This document shows positions 35,501 to 46,884 of a stretch of 64,000 nt of DNA, piece after piece (position 1 is the first letter of the stretch; each line of letters begins with the position of its first letter). The translations under genes were made by a program, and so were the position numbers. The notes beneath the pieces were generated by a model that was not told the origin of the DNA, did no database searches, and saw nothing but the letters and a program-made list of their open reading frames with translations. The DNA is from Casuarina equisetifolia (taxonomy: Eukaryota; Streptophyta; Magnoliopsida; Fagales; Casuarinaceae), in assembly GCA_028551475.1 (NCBI GenBank), contig CM052355.1:28733580-28797579 (forward strand), read 5' to 3'.

Positions 35501-38500
35501 TGATCTGCCTTTGTCAGGGAGCCGCCAAAGTTTCAATCTTAACGATTGGCCAACAAGCTATCATGGATGCTTATCTTTGCCTCCTACATCTCACAGCTGG
35601 CATACTAGTTGGTGAGTCTTACAATTCCTAGTTCTACAATGTCAGAAGTTACTTTATATACAAATGTGGTTTTTGACAAGGGTATTGAAATCATCTAAGT
35701 TTCAGGGTTATAGGACTTGTAAAATGAGTTATTGACTTTTGACACATTGTTGTTGTAAATACTCTGAAGTTGTATTTTTTATTATAGAACTTTGGTTGGA
35801 AGTACTAACTTTTCCTGTTTCATTACTTTGTACAAGCTTTCAGCAACAAATTTTTGAAGTAGAATATTTAGTTGGAGAATTCTTGTGCCTTTAACTTTCC
35901 ATTTTAGCTTTTCTGGTATCCTCCATGTCTCTTTGAACTATAGAGTTCTGAAAGATGAGGTTATGTCTTCCTTTTTCTGGTGAAGCTTATCCCTTCTAAA
36001 CTAGTACTTCAATTGTATTGTACCTTCAAACTATAGCTCACAGCAATTTAAGTGTGAAACTACTAAAATATTTTGATCTTCCGCTTGTGTTAAATCTGTC
36101 CATTATTGTAGATGAGAAACTTTATGTGTCCCAATGACATCTTCAACTAGCTATTATCTTTGGTCCACAATAGCTCTACTTTGAATGAAAAAATTATGTA
36201 ATAATCCCTAGTGGAGGGTTGGCTTCTAAGACTATCCCCTCTATAATAGGGGTTGCAATCCCAAGACCTAACAATGAGAGTGGTTCACTCTAGGGCTGTC
36301 TTAGTGGTCAACCCTTCCATTATGGTTGATTGGTCTGGGAGAAGGGGTTGTAGCCATTGCGACCATCACATGGAAGCCAATCTTCCACTGAGTTAGAATT
36401 TTATATTTTTTTCTCTTAAATTGGGGGTAACATAATTGGCATGTGTGACTTTTTTCCACTTATAATAACAGTTAATTTAATACAGGGAACAACTCAAAAC
36501 ATTCTAATGGTTCCAAGGTTCAAGTTACAATGAGTTAAATTGGAAGTATAAGTACAATTGGGATAAAGAGTTTGGGAAGGTAAACCATAATTACTGTTTG
36601 TTTGTGTTTTTCTTTGAGGAGAAGAGGTTGTGGTGGGTGGTATGTTGGAATTGGAGATTTGCCTTACACAATGAGGTAGACTTAATCCCCATTTGATGAA
36701 GGTGTGGTTGATCCTAGGTAATCAGTGTGACACCATCAGATTTTACTAGCCAGGTTGATATCTTTTGGATGCTGCCATTCTGTGTCTCTGTATAATTTGC
36801 GTCCAACACTAAACTAGAACGTTGTCATTGAGAGATTTGTAAGAGCTGATCAGTCAATTCTGGACACTTTGATGTGAAGTGGACGTACCTTTGCTGTTGT
36901 CCTATTTGTTTACAAACCACATACTAATTCTGCAAATATTTCTGCATATTTTTCTTCCCACATGCGTGCGATTAGCTTTCTGGCTTTGAAGTTTGTTCAC
37001 TACCTCACATTCATCATCACTAACCAGAGTTTGATTTTTTTCTTTTCTTTTTTGTTGCATACAGAATCCTTATTTAATGCTTTTGCAACTGCGGCTTTTT
37101 TCAAGTTTGTGGTCTTCTCAATTTTTGAGATGAGATATCTTCTTGCTATATGGAAGGCAAGTAGGCCTTTGAGTCATGGAGAAGGTTGGGAGACTATGAG
37201 GCGTGAGCTCTCAGTTCTATATAGTCGATTTTGTAAGTATGAAAAAATTCAAACTCTTGTTTCTATCTTAATGGCCCCCTTGCTTTGTGAGTGGAGTTTT
37301 ATGTGGCCAGTATCTACAGAAAAATGAACACTATTATTTATAACCGGCTCATTGAGCACCTTTAAGTTGTCTGTTTCTTGAACATATATTGATTGAACTA
37401 CATTTTCTGGAAACAAGACTAAATGTAGAACATTGTTTAATAACACTTGAAGTATCATCTACTATAATTTGTCTCTGGAATTTAATTTCACAGTGAACAA
37501 AAAGTTTCTCTAATAAATATTTGATAATCTTAAAAAAGAGCAGATTCAGTCTTCACTCTTTTAGAATCGTTGGCTGGGTCTTCTAGAGACATGACCTACC
37601 CTGATGGTATCAACAAAATTTTGAATTTTGTACCCTCTAGTTGCGCTCTGATGAAATCAGGTTAAGCTGATGCGGTAACTGCTTATTAATCCCACGTGAA
37701 AATAGTTTATAGTTTTCATATGGTTTGTTAGCTGCAGCTTCTTTCAGAAGGTATTTTCTTCAGAGTATCCTCTTCAAGTTTCTGAGAGGATGATATTAGC
37801 TATTACCATAACAATCACACTGAATTAAGCTTGTAGAAGTTCTAATTACATGCGCCAGTCAAGTGCCCCATGCTAATTGTGCAATTTTAGGATATGAACG
37901 ATTTCTCTTGTAATATTGAGTCTAAATGATGGTGCAATAAGTCCTTTGAAAATTCCCATCATCAGTGATTTCCAGTCTGCTGCTCCCTTATTTAACTATG
38001 TATTTTCACCAATATACTTGGGTTCTTTTTTTTTTTTTTTTTGTATCAGATTTTTTTGCTAATTTGATCTAACGGTTGTACCTTTCTGCAGATGGGATCC
38101 TTTTGGGTGGCATTCTGGTCATGTATGAGTTTCATAATTTTCTGAGGCCTATTCTTCTGCTTTTATACTCTTTTTGGATACCCCAAATATTCACCAATGT
38201 AGTTCGTGATTCAAGAAAGCCTTTGCATCCTCACTACATCATAGGAATGTCTATTACTCGGCTAGCAATTCCACTATATATATTTGGGTGCCCTCACAAC
38301 TTCATGCGCATTGAGCCTGACAAGAGTTGGTGCATTTGTTTGGTTGTTTTTACTGGACTCCAAGCTTCAATTCTTCTTCTCCAGCATTACCTTGGATCTC
38401 GGTGGTTCATTCCTCGTCAGGTTGGATGCAACACTCCCTTCTTTTCCTTCTCTAAGAACCTTGTTCATATTCTTTATGCTTTTTGTAATTGATAGTACGG

Positions 38501-39315
38501 ACATGCATATCACACCCATGTCCTCTGTAGCACCGACCATACGTTTGTTCTATTATGACAGTATGATGGTAACTTAAGTAAAAAGAATTACATGGGACTA
38601 GCTGAGTAAGGCATTGCGATGTGGTACCTCTAGTCCTGAGTGCTGGTTGCAATAAGCTGTAACCGATTTATGCCCCTTTAGCAATCTTGATCTCAGAATA
38701 CATATGGTTCTTCCCTTGGTAAATCTGAAGGATTAAAAAATTTCTGAAGCATTAAAAAATACCATGTTTTGGGCTTTCTTCACCTGGTTCTAAGTTGTTC
38801 AACTCGGCAAGATTGTTGAATTGGATATGCTTCTCATGTAATGTATTTCATTTGCAATTGCATGAAACCTTCAATTCTTATGCAAACAATACCATGCTTG
38901 TATTCATATTGCCACAGCGCATGAATGGTATTCTGACAGGATTAATTATCTAAACGTGCTATGAATGAGTAATGCTAATTTCACCGTTGTTTGATGGTTT
39001 GCAGATTCTGCCTGAAAAATACAGCTACTATAGACGGTTTGATCAAGATGCAAATCATGCTACAGATTGTGTCATTTGCATGACTACTATCGATATTATG
39101 CAGCGATCTAATGATTGCATGGTATTCTGACAGGATTCAGTGTTTTAGTAGTTGGGATGATTAGGTGATCTCCTGAACAGTAGACTAAAATCAATTTGCA
39201 ATGTCTTTTACAGGTGACACCGTGTGATCATTTTTTCCACTCGGGTTGTTTACAAAGGTGGATGGATATAAAGATGGAGTGCCCAACTTGCCGGCGTCCG
39301 CTACCACCAGCATAA
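29501..39315 (+). CDS. FLY1: FLY1/FLY2-type transmembrane RING-H2 E3 ubiquitin ligase
   Basis: This is a Tul1/DSC-type endomembrane E3 ligase. FLY1 (FLYING SAUCER1) controls pectin methylesterification in the seed coat. There are fourteen exons: 29501-29680, 30626-30698, 32802-32929, 33351-33466, 34203-34263, 34688-34754, 34862-34939, 35098-35255, 35338-35397, 35518-35611, 37065-37232, 38092-38420, 39005-39121 and 39214-39315, all GT-AG, giving 576 aa. An N-terminal hydrophobic segment (about 27-46) is followed by a large lumenal domain with WNITGTYRGSW and FDNEHNVGGAQIRVEGVY. About six membrane spans follow (from YTLMVTFVSFLQ to ILLLQHYLG). The C-terminal RING-H2 has C526, C529, C547, H549, H552, C555, C566 and C569 and ends CRRPLPPA. 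The start could be Met1 (29501) or Met8 (29522). Intron 10 carries a MITE. Confidence 0.94.
36205..36392. mobile_element. MITE-like inverted-repeat element in FLY1 intron 10
   Basis: The ends AGTGGAGGGTTGGCTTC (36210-36226) and GAAGCCAATCTTCCACT (36373-36389) are inverted repeats with 2 mismatches in 17. Further inward inverted similarity (GGGGTTGCAATCCC near 36,248 against GGGAGAAGGGGTTGTAGCC near 36,338) makes it fold back. Flanking TAA (36202-36204) and TTA (36393-36395) do not match exactly, so the superfamily (perhaps PIF/Harbinger-like) is unsure. There is no coding capacity. Confidence 0.6.
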
Positions 39316-40508
39316 GAGCATCTTTTCTACTTTATGTCTATATCATTTAGGACCAACTGACACTACCCAACTCGCTAATTCTGGTAATATGACTTGATAG
39401 GTCATTGGGCAATTGAAGTTCTGAATTTCTAGGATAACTGCTCAACTACTTGCTGAATTTCTAAAGACTTACTTATTTGCATAACATCTCAAGCTCAAAT
39501 TTTCGCCAGTGGTTTTGCATCAGCATCATGAGCTTTGGAAATCATCGCTAGTTCTTGCACAATCAAAACTTTATTTCTTTTCTTTTCTAAGTCTATCGTT
39601 ATTATCACAAACTTGCATTGCCTCTTGTTGAATTCATTTCTTAAGGTTATACCACATTCTTTTCCTGGCCTTTCATGATACATGCCCATTATTGCAGAAT
39701 TTTTCATTGTTGACATGCACTTGTTCATTTTTCCTCTCGTCGTTTGGTTGTATTCACACGCTTACCTTTTCTTTTTCCTTTTTTCCTCAGGTTGGGGATA
39801 GAATCGCGTCTTTACCTTGAGTTCACCTTCAGAAAGGTGAGATACGTCAACAATTACAAACTGTCAGATGCTGTAGCAATCTGTAGCCAATAATTCTTGT
39901 TTTGTTTGGAATGTATATTGTACATTTTGGTACATTTAGCAATTCTACAGCGGGTGTAAATCCCGTTCGGTTCAATCTTTGGCTCCCATTTATCTGTTTT
40001 CCCAGTGGATTGAGAGAGCAATATTATAGTATGATCCAAACCAAATGGCAATTGAATTGATGCTGCCCCCTTCTAGGAATGTGTTCTTCTAGCAAACTGC
40101 ATACTAATCTATGTCAACTCTGGAAATTTTCTTTTCTTTTTCTTCCTTACCATGCATCATAAACAATAAAGCGCAAGAGGTTTTGGGATTCAAAGGGGGG
40201 GAAAAAATATAAAATTGAAGGTTCCCAAAGAATCTTCATGTGGTGGAATTTATACATTTTTATCTTAAGGAAACTAGCTTCTAATCACTTCCCTGTAGCT
40301 GTAAAAAGCTGACAGCTTGTGTCCAAATTTTTATTTGCATTCATAGAATCAAGCAGCCAATCAGAAAAGCCAATTCGTAATGAAGATGACAGTTCTACCA
40401 ATAATACAACACGCATTTACAAGCAATCACACAGTATTAACAAGGTCCTTTGCTACCCCAACTATGGACTTTATTTTGATTCTGAATGTAACTACAACCT
40501 GTGGTTTT
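39316..40508. other. Convergent 3' spacer between FLY1 and LRR genes
   Basis: The 3' UTRs of two convergent genes probably occupy most of this 1.2-kb stretch. No further gene is seen; the small minus frames at 39,495 and 39,854 are unsupported. Confidence 0.5.
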
Positions 40509-41777
40509 CTACGTGTAACTTGGAGCCATGGAAGGTGCCGAACCCGGTGCTGCAACCGACATTGCCATAGAAGGTCCGGAAACTGGTGCTACCACCGGCA
40601 TTGCGGCCGGACCCAAAGCAGTCCCCATACTACCACCATTTTCACAGCTCGAGCAGTTGACATGACGCTCCAACACAGCATTACATTCCTTCTGGCTCCT
40701 CTGAAACGGCTTCTCCGGCAAACAATTCCGACGTTCATCATACTTAAATCCCCGTCTTAATGTCAGGTTCTGGCATATCCCCTCTTCCTCGCAGAAAAAG
40801 TTATAAGAGAATGTGAAATTTGTCAAGCTTGGAAGAACACAAACTCCCTCCAACACAATCCCACTCAACGTATTGTGTCTGAGATTTAGCAGCTCCAGGT
40901 GAGCTAAACCTGATAAACTGTAGGGTATAGGACCCACTAGATTGTTGGAACTCAAATCCAAGACCCTTAATTTGTAGAGGAACCCCAGCTCCTGAGGTAA
41001 GCACCCTGTCAAGCTGCAGTTGATCAGCACCAGTTCTTCTAATGAGTTGGCAAACTTTGATATGCTCGGCGGAATGCAGCCTCCGAATCTGTTATTAGCA
41101 AACACCACAACAGAGGCCGTGCTTAAACCCAAGTTGGATGGGATCATCGAGGTGAAACGGTTGTTGTTAACGAATATGGCGTCGAGTTCCTTGTTGAAAA
41201 GTTCGGCAGGCAATGACCCTTCAAACTCGTTGTATCGGATGTCAAGAAACTTCAGAGTGGGAAGAGACAGGACGACGGTCGGAAAAGGACCGACGAACCT
41301 GTTGTTACTGAGATCAAGCTCGTAGAGAAGCCTCAGGTTGGCGAGTGTTTCAGGGATGATGCCGCAGAACCGGTTGCTGTTTAAATGGAGGAGTGCAAGG
41401 TCAGTGAGGAGACCTAGTTCGTCAGGGAGGAAACCGGCGAGATCGGCGAAGTTGAGGTCAATGCCGGCGACGACAAGGGGGCCGTGGTCCTCGATAGCGT
41501 GCGCACAGAACACGCCGGTGTAGCTGCACACAGAAGGACCAACCCAGTTGGTGGTGAAGTTGTAGGGGTCGGAGTAGATCACTCGTTTCCATGCCTGGAG
41601 AGCAATATAGGCTTGGTGGAGTCGTGGGTTGGACACCGGAGGGTGGCTCCGCTGGTGGTGGTAATGGATGGCGTGGCTGCTGTGTTTTGCAGCCGAGTTA
41701 TGGAACAAGAAAGACATTTGCAGAAGAAAAAGCAGGAAGGCGCGGGTGGCGAAGGAAGAAGCTGTGGATGCAGCCAT
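40509..41777 (-). CDS. LRX-like leucine-rich-repeat cell-wall protein
   Basis: This is an intronless 422-aa secreted protein related to the LRR part of leucine-rich-repeat extensins (LRX/PEX) and to At4g28380. A signal peptide spans about residues 12-30 (FLLFLLQMSFLFHNSAA). The LRX-type N-cap ALQAWKRVIYSDPYNFTTNW and CSYTGVFCA lies near 60-92. About nine to ten LRRs follow (LDLSNNRFVGPFP, LDIRYNEFEGSLP, LDLSSNNLVGPIP types). A Cys-rich C-cap (about 335-395) has CEEEGICQNL, RRNCLPEKP, KEC and CSSC. The tail (about 396-422) is Ala/Pro/Ser-rich (GPAAMPVVAPVSGP), arabinogalactan-like; no SPPPP extensin repeats are present. It therefore probably binds wall or RALF-type ligands rather than cross-linking as an extensin. 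It is convergent with FLY1 and upstream of AAC on the same strand. Confidence 0.9.
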   Translation of the reverse strand: MAASTASSFATRAFLLFLLQMSFLFHNSAAKHSSHAIHYHHQRSHPPVSNPRLHQAYIALQAWKRVIYSDPYNFTTNWVGPSVCSYTGVFCAHAIEDHGPLVVAGIDLNFADLAGFLPDELGLLTDLALLHLNSNRFCGIIPETLANLRLLYELDLSNNRFVGPFPTVVLSLPTLKFLDIRYNEFEGSLPAELFNKELDAIFVNNNRFTSMIPSNLGLSTASVVVFANNRFGGCIPPSISKFANSLEELVLINCSLTGCLPQELGFLYKLRVLDLSSNNLVGPIPYSLSGLAHLELLNLRHNTLSGIVLEGVCVLPSLTNFTFSYNFFCEEEGICQNLTLRRGFKYDERRNCLPEKPFQRSQKECNAVLERHVNCSSCENGGSMGTALGPAAMPVVAPVSGPSMAMSVAAPGSAPSMAPSYT

Positions 41778-44081
41778 GGCGGATTGTGGGTTTATGGTCG
41801 TGAGGCTGATTGTTTAAGTAAGGAGGTCTTTCCCTGTCAACTGGAACGATCAAGTCTTCTGCAGAATCATGAACAAGTTGTCCATGTCCAATTGAAAAAC
41901 TTTAAATTGTACAGACAATTAGAGATTGTTACAACGACCCATTAAAGCGACAGCTAACCGCAACAAGTCCCTGAACAAATCTAGAACGTCTTGTCAGCCA
42001 TTGTTGTACTTCATTGGCCTCTGAAGGCATGGAATGGCAGTGTTGCTAGCGTCATGAAAAGGTTTCCTCCTACTTGGGTAATGGCAGTGTTGCTAGCGTC
42101 ATGAAAAGGTTTCCTCCTACTTGGGTCGAGAAAAACAGTGGGAGATCTAGACGTATAAGAGACTTGGTTATTCTTACGTTAAAACCTGATCCGTGGTACT
42201 AAGTCTAGTTAGAAAAATAAAGAGAGTATTTCTTATAGAAATCATTGTTTATGAATAAAGAGATACTTTACTTAAATATGAATTTCGATACTATGTTAGA
42301 AATATATATTTTTTTAAATTAACTTTTAAAAAGGAGAGTAAGTTTTTTATTTTAAAAAAAATTTTAAGATAAGATTTAAACAATATAAGATATGTATTAT
42401 TTGTTACTTAGTTATCTGGTTCAATAATAAATTAGTAAAAATTTCTAACTATGAGATTCAGAGAAAGAAAAAAAATTTAAAAAAAAGAACTAGTTTCAAC
42501 AAACTTTAAATGAGTAAAGTATTTTTTATAAGAACCTTTGTTATGGTCCACTTATCTTTTAGAGTGTAACTAAAATGGTAAGAAAAGCTTATATGAAAAA
42601 TCTTACAAAATAAATCTTATGTTAAAATTACTTTAATTGTATTTTTTACTGACTAAACATGTTTTGGGATGAATATTTCTTTCATAATTTAAGCCATTAA
42701 GTAAACTTAGTAGGGTTTTTGGATTATCAAAAGAAAAAAAAAAAGATGGTTCACTTAAACCTCAATTTAAGGAAAATATTAGGATAAGATTTAAATAATA
42801 TAAAATACACACAGTTTTCAAACAAGTAAGAATATTATTTTTACGTCTATTAAATTATAATGCCTATTAAAAAGTGTATTTTTTTTCTTTAAAATCAACT
42901 TATATGGAGAAGAAGTACGATTTTCAACAATGAATTATACTGTCCGCCTTTCTGCCAATATCATCACTCTAGAGATTAGTTGCAGAAAAATTAAATTTTT
43001 GGACGTTGACCTGGAGGTTGAAGGACAGGATGATGCGCATGATAAGGACCTACCTCCTTCCATGTAGTTGTCTTAGTTGTTTGGAGTGGAACTGGAGAAA
43101 GACAGATTCAACATCGCAGACAGGAAAGGAGATCTCTTGGAACCGAAGGCATTGACTGTTAAACAAGTATTATGATAAGGTCTGAGGGTTATTATCCTTA
43201 TCTTAAACTGGATTAACTTCAAGCATTCATATTTCAAAGGCGAATCCTCCACTACCTGAAAATTTTATGATCTTGGCACGTTCACGAAATGACTAACCAA
43301 CAAGATGTTCCTGCATTTTATAAAAGAATTAGCTCGAAAATAGGGGAGTTCTAAAGCCTCCAAGTTCAACTTATAAATAACTATCACTATCGCATTGGTT
43401 CTCAATCTTGAAATTTCTTCAGTTAAATGCAATTGCAATGTTAACAAAATGAAGTTTTTGAAAATTTAGGAAAATATTAAATTTTCCTAAACATTGAAAA
43501 GAAGCGTACGATATAATTTATACACTGCTAATTGCGGATGTCAAAATTTAGGAAATTATTAAATTGATCATTTTCTCGCATACAAAGACGTAACTGGGAG
43601 AGAAAAGAGTGATTTCTTAAACATTGAAAAGACGAACTGCAAATCTTTAATATTGAAACGAGATTGATTTACTTTTCACTTAGTCCTAGTGTTGTGTATC
43701 TTAAAATTTGAAATCTCATTTTCAGATAAGAAACAAAACAAATGATCTCCTCAATCAACTGACAGAGTAGAAAGAATATATAAAGAATGCAGATGACAAA
43801 ATAAGTACCATTGCATATCTGGAAATGTCCCGTACAATGCCAACCAAGCATGTAATTGGGCATAAGGCTTAAATTATTCTCACCAAAACTAGACCTTAGA
43901 GCGCAAGCACATCAAGCAAGCATTCAAAAATTCATGAGATGTCTTCATGATTATAATATCGAATATAAGATCCTAATCACTGGAGTCTATTGTTCGTCCA
44001 AAATTTTATTCGACTCTTGAAGAAGACAAAGAGCACCATCATAATCCCTAATTGTCGTCATCACCCGGAAATTAACGCAAA
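41778..44081. other. LRR gene upstream region and AT-rich spacer
   Basis: A 47-bp perfect tandem duplication lies at 42,033-42,126, about 260 bp before the LRR start codon. From 42,200 to 43,900 the DNA is AT-rich with no gene. A dispersed-repeat scrap (TTATCTGGTTCAATAATAAA) lies near 42,410-42,440. Confidence 0.5.
42033..42126. repeat. 47-bp tandem duplication upstream of the LRR gene
   Basis: Copies at 42033-42079 and 42080-42126 are identical, running from AATGGCAGTGTTGCTAGCG to CCTCCTACTTGGGT. It is in the probable promoter of the minus-strand LRR gene and is either recent or an assembly duplicate. Confidence 0.95.
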
Positions 44082-45681
44082 TTAACCGCCGCCGGAGCCG
44101 TATTTCTTGCCGAAGACAATGAGCTGCAACTTGTCATAACCAGCAAGAACACCAGCACCTGCAACAGCACGCAGGATGTTTGCACCAGCACCTTTGAAGA
44201 GAGATTTAGCACCCTCGTTCTTTAGGATTTGCTGGAATGCATCCAGAGAGCTCTTGTATTTGACAGCCTCTCCGGAGGTCATCATCATTCTTCTACGTAC
44301 TGTATCAATGGGGTAGGAAGCCAATCCAGCTCCTATGGTGATTCCCCACCCAAGCAAGAAACTAGCAAAGAAACTATCCTGCAAACACCAAACATTTGGA
44401 TATACCGTTAAAACATGCCTCTGACAAAAACATCACTTAAAGCATTGGAAAACAACATTGGTGTCAACAAGGAACTAATATATTTAGTAAACACACAAAA
44501 GTGGCTTGAATCCAGACTTTAACACGGTTATTATGCCAACTGCTGTCTGACTAGGATCCATCTCAAGGCAAGTCAGACAGAAGGGACCAATCCCACTTGT
44601 GCCTCTTTTTCCGGTAATAAACAAAAAAATCAACCAAGAGAGAGAATTGAGAGGAAGACAACAACTGATGTTGTTTCACAAATCCAGCAAACACAAGAAC
44701 CAGAGCAGAAAGAGTTTTAACATACCTGCAAGTCCCCAACAAGAACCACGGGCTTCAGAGAATCATACATTCCAAAATAGAGTCCACGGTATACAATAAT
44801 ACCAACACACGAGATGTTGAATCCACGGTAAAGCCCAGCAATACCATCAGATTTAAGGGTTTTCCGGTATACATCAACCAAACCATTAAACTGCCTCTCA
44901 CCACCCTTTTTCGCAGCCTTTGCATCATTAGCTAAACGTGTTCGGGCATAGTCAAGGGAGTAGACAAAGAGAAGTGATGAAGCACCAGCACAACCACCTG
45001 ATGCCAAGTTACCAGCAAACCACTTCCAGTAACCATCTTTGTCTTTCTTGAAGTTGAAGAGCCTTTTGAAGTAGTCCTTGAAAGCAAAGTTCAAGGCCTG
45101 GTAGACAAGCAGATTATGGACATAACTATTGGTGGTCAAGGGCACGAAACCAACAAAAAGAAATGGTAGGAGAAAATGTGATCAACAATAGAGATGAAAT
45201 TAACCTGGGTAGGGAAGTATCTGATAACATTAGCAGTGTTCCCTCTCCAAAGTGAAATCATGCCTTCATCCTTAATAGTTCTGGCAAAGCAGTCACCAAT
45301 TCCCTTGTAGGGTTCACTCAAACGACCAGCCTTGATCATCTCATCTTGATTTTGAATCAATAATTTAACTCGTTCAATTGGAGCTGCGGCTGTCTTAGAG
45401 ACAGCAGCAGAAACTCCTCCCATGAGAAAATCAACAAGAAACCCTTTTACACCTTTATCTTTCTCTTTCGGAGCTTGTACAAGCACATTAGACAAATGTG
45501 AGAAATGTGCCGGACCAGTGCCCTGGCATGCCAGCTGCAGAGCGCTCTGCAAACCACCATTAACATCCGTGCTACTCACCCCATAGTTCTTGGCATGCAG
45601 GTTGGGGGAGAGCCTGGAAACGAGGTAAGACTGCCCATGTATCTTCTGAAATACTGATGGATACTGTGATCCATCTGCCAT
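44082..45681 (-). CDS. AAC: Mitochondrial ADP/ATP carrier (adenine nucleotide translocase)
   Basis: The protein exchanges cytosolic ADP for matrix ATP across the inner mitochondrial membrane. There are three coding exons: 45681-45205, 45097-44726 and 44378-44082, giving 381 aa, the usual plant AAC length. A plant-type N-terminal extension (about 1-75) precedes three mitochondrial-carrier repeats with signatures PIERVK (101-106), SLDYARTR (206-213) and PIDTVRRR (306-313). The ADP/ATP-specific RRRMMM is at 311-316. An acceptor TTTGCAG 24 nt before the ATG indicates a 5' UTR intron, with the leader exon near 46,690-46,760. Directly upstream of that an (AT)n run (46,817-46,848) occupies the TATA position. 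Its neighbours FLY1 and LRR match the surroundings of Arabidopsis AAC3 (At4g28390). Confidence 0.96.
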
Positions 45682-45704
45682 GTCTGTGACTTAAGACGGT
45701 GACC

Positions 45705-46880
45705 TGCAAAGGAATAAGATTATATAAATCCACTAAAAAATGAATGAGGAGCTCATTTCGTTCACCTAATTTTGTAATCTGACAAATTCCCAAAACACAA
45801 CAGAAGATAGCAACATGATTCTGTGAAGGACTAACAGCATTGCTCATCTCCGAAGCATTGCTTTGAAAGATCAGCACTGTAAGGACAAAGAAAGGACTAA
45901 CTGCCGGTATCAAAAAAGGCGTGATGATCATTTTTCCTTTTCATTCCACTCCCATTATATCATGTATCGCAATTGAAGGCAAAGAAGAGTTGAAATGAAA
46001 CTGAGCATAATAGAACCCCAGTTCCGACAAACTGTGTCCAATACAGGTGTTAATATCTAGACCAAAATTTCAATTTATAACTTCTCTTCCGCTACAAATG
46101 AACACGGATTAAGGAAAAGGCGCAGATGTTAATTTTCGAGATCGTCGAGATGAGATTGTGAATAAAAATAGAAAAAAGACAAGAAACCCGACAAAAAAAA
46201 AAATCGAAGAAAAGCTTCGACAGCAGAAATCAAACAAAAATGAAAATGAAACCAACAGCAAAATCTCAAGCCATGGCAAAAGATGCAAGTTGAAAAGAGA
46301 GCAAATCACAACCATCCCCACACAAACACAAACAAAAACAATCTACAGCGCATGACTTTGAAGTTTTCCTTCATTATCCGCCCCTCCATTTACCGAGTGA
46401 GCAGACAGTGGTGAGGAAATTGAAGTAAAATCGCAAGATCCGCTCTCAACTAAGAAAAAATCCAAGTTTTGAGCCACATAATCCCGATCATCTCAATTCC
46501 ACTACTTCTCACAATTTCCTCATCCACCAAATGAAGAAAGAGAATCGAATGAAAAATCACAAACAACACATCTAAACAGCACCTCAAATCAAAGAAAGGC
46601 AAACCAAAAAAAGTCCAAACGTTCCTTCGCTTAATTTTCTCAGCAACCAAGCATATCAGCACAAATGACAGTCAGCAGATAAACCAAAAGCAAAGATCTT
46701 GAAGATCGATCAAGCTCTGACCAGAAGAGGTCGCCGATTCAGAGAGAGAGAGAAATGGGCAGATAGATCCCCGCACACGCTGCCTCGAGTAGCGAAGCCC
46801 TGTGGAATGAAGATGGATATATATATATATATATATAGATATATATAAGTAAACGCGTGGATCCGAGGCCATTAGGGTTC
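45705..46880 (-). promoter_or_regulatory. AAC 5' UTR intron, leader and (AT)n core promoter
   Basis: A splice acceptor TTTGCAG ends near 45,706. The leader exon probably lies at about 46,690-46,800 and has a CTCTCTCT tract (46,739-46,751). An (AT)n tract with TATATATA at 46,817-46,848 would act as TATA box about 40 bp upstream. The exact donor and transcription start are not fixed from sequence alone. Confidence 0.5.
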
Positions 46881-46884
46881 CCAT

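Noticed and set aside
41484-41945. 153-codon plus frame over the LRR gene start
   Set aside because: It is antisense to the intact LRR gene and has no family features.
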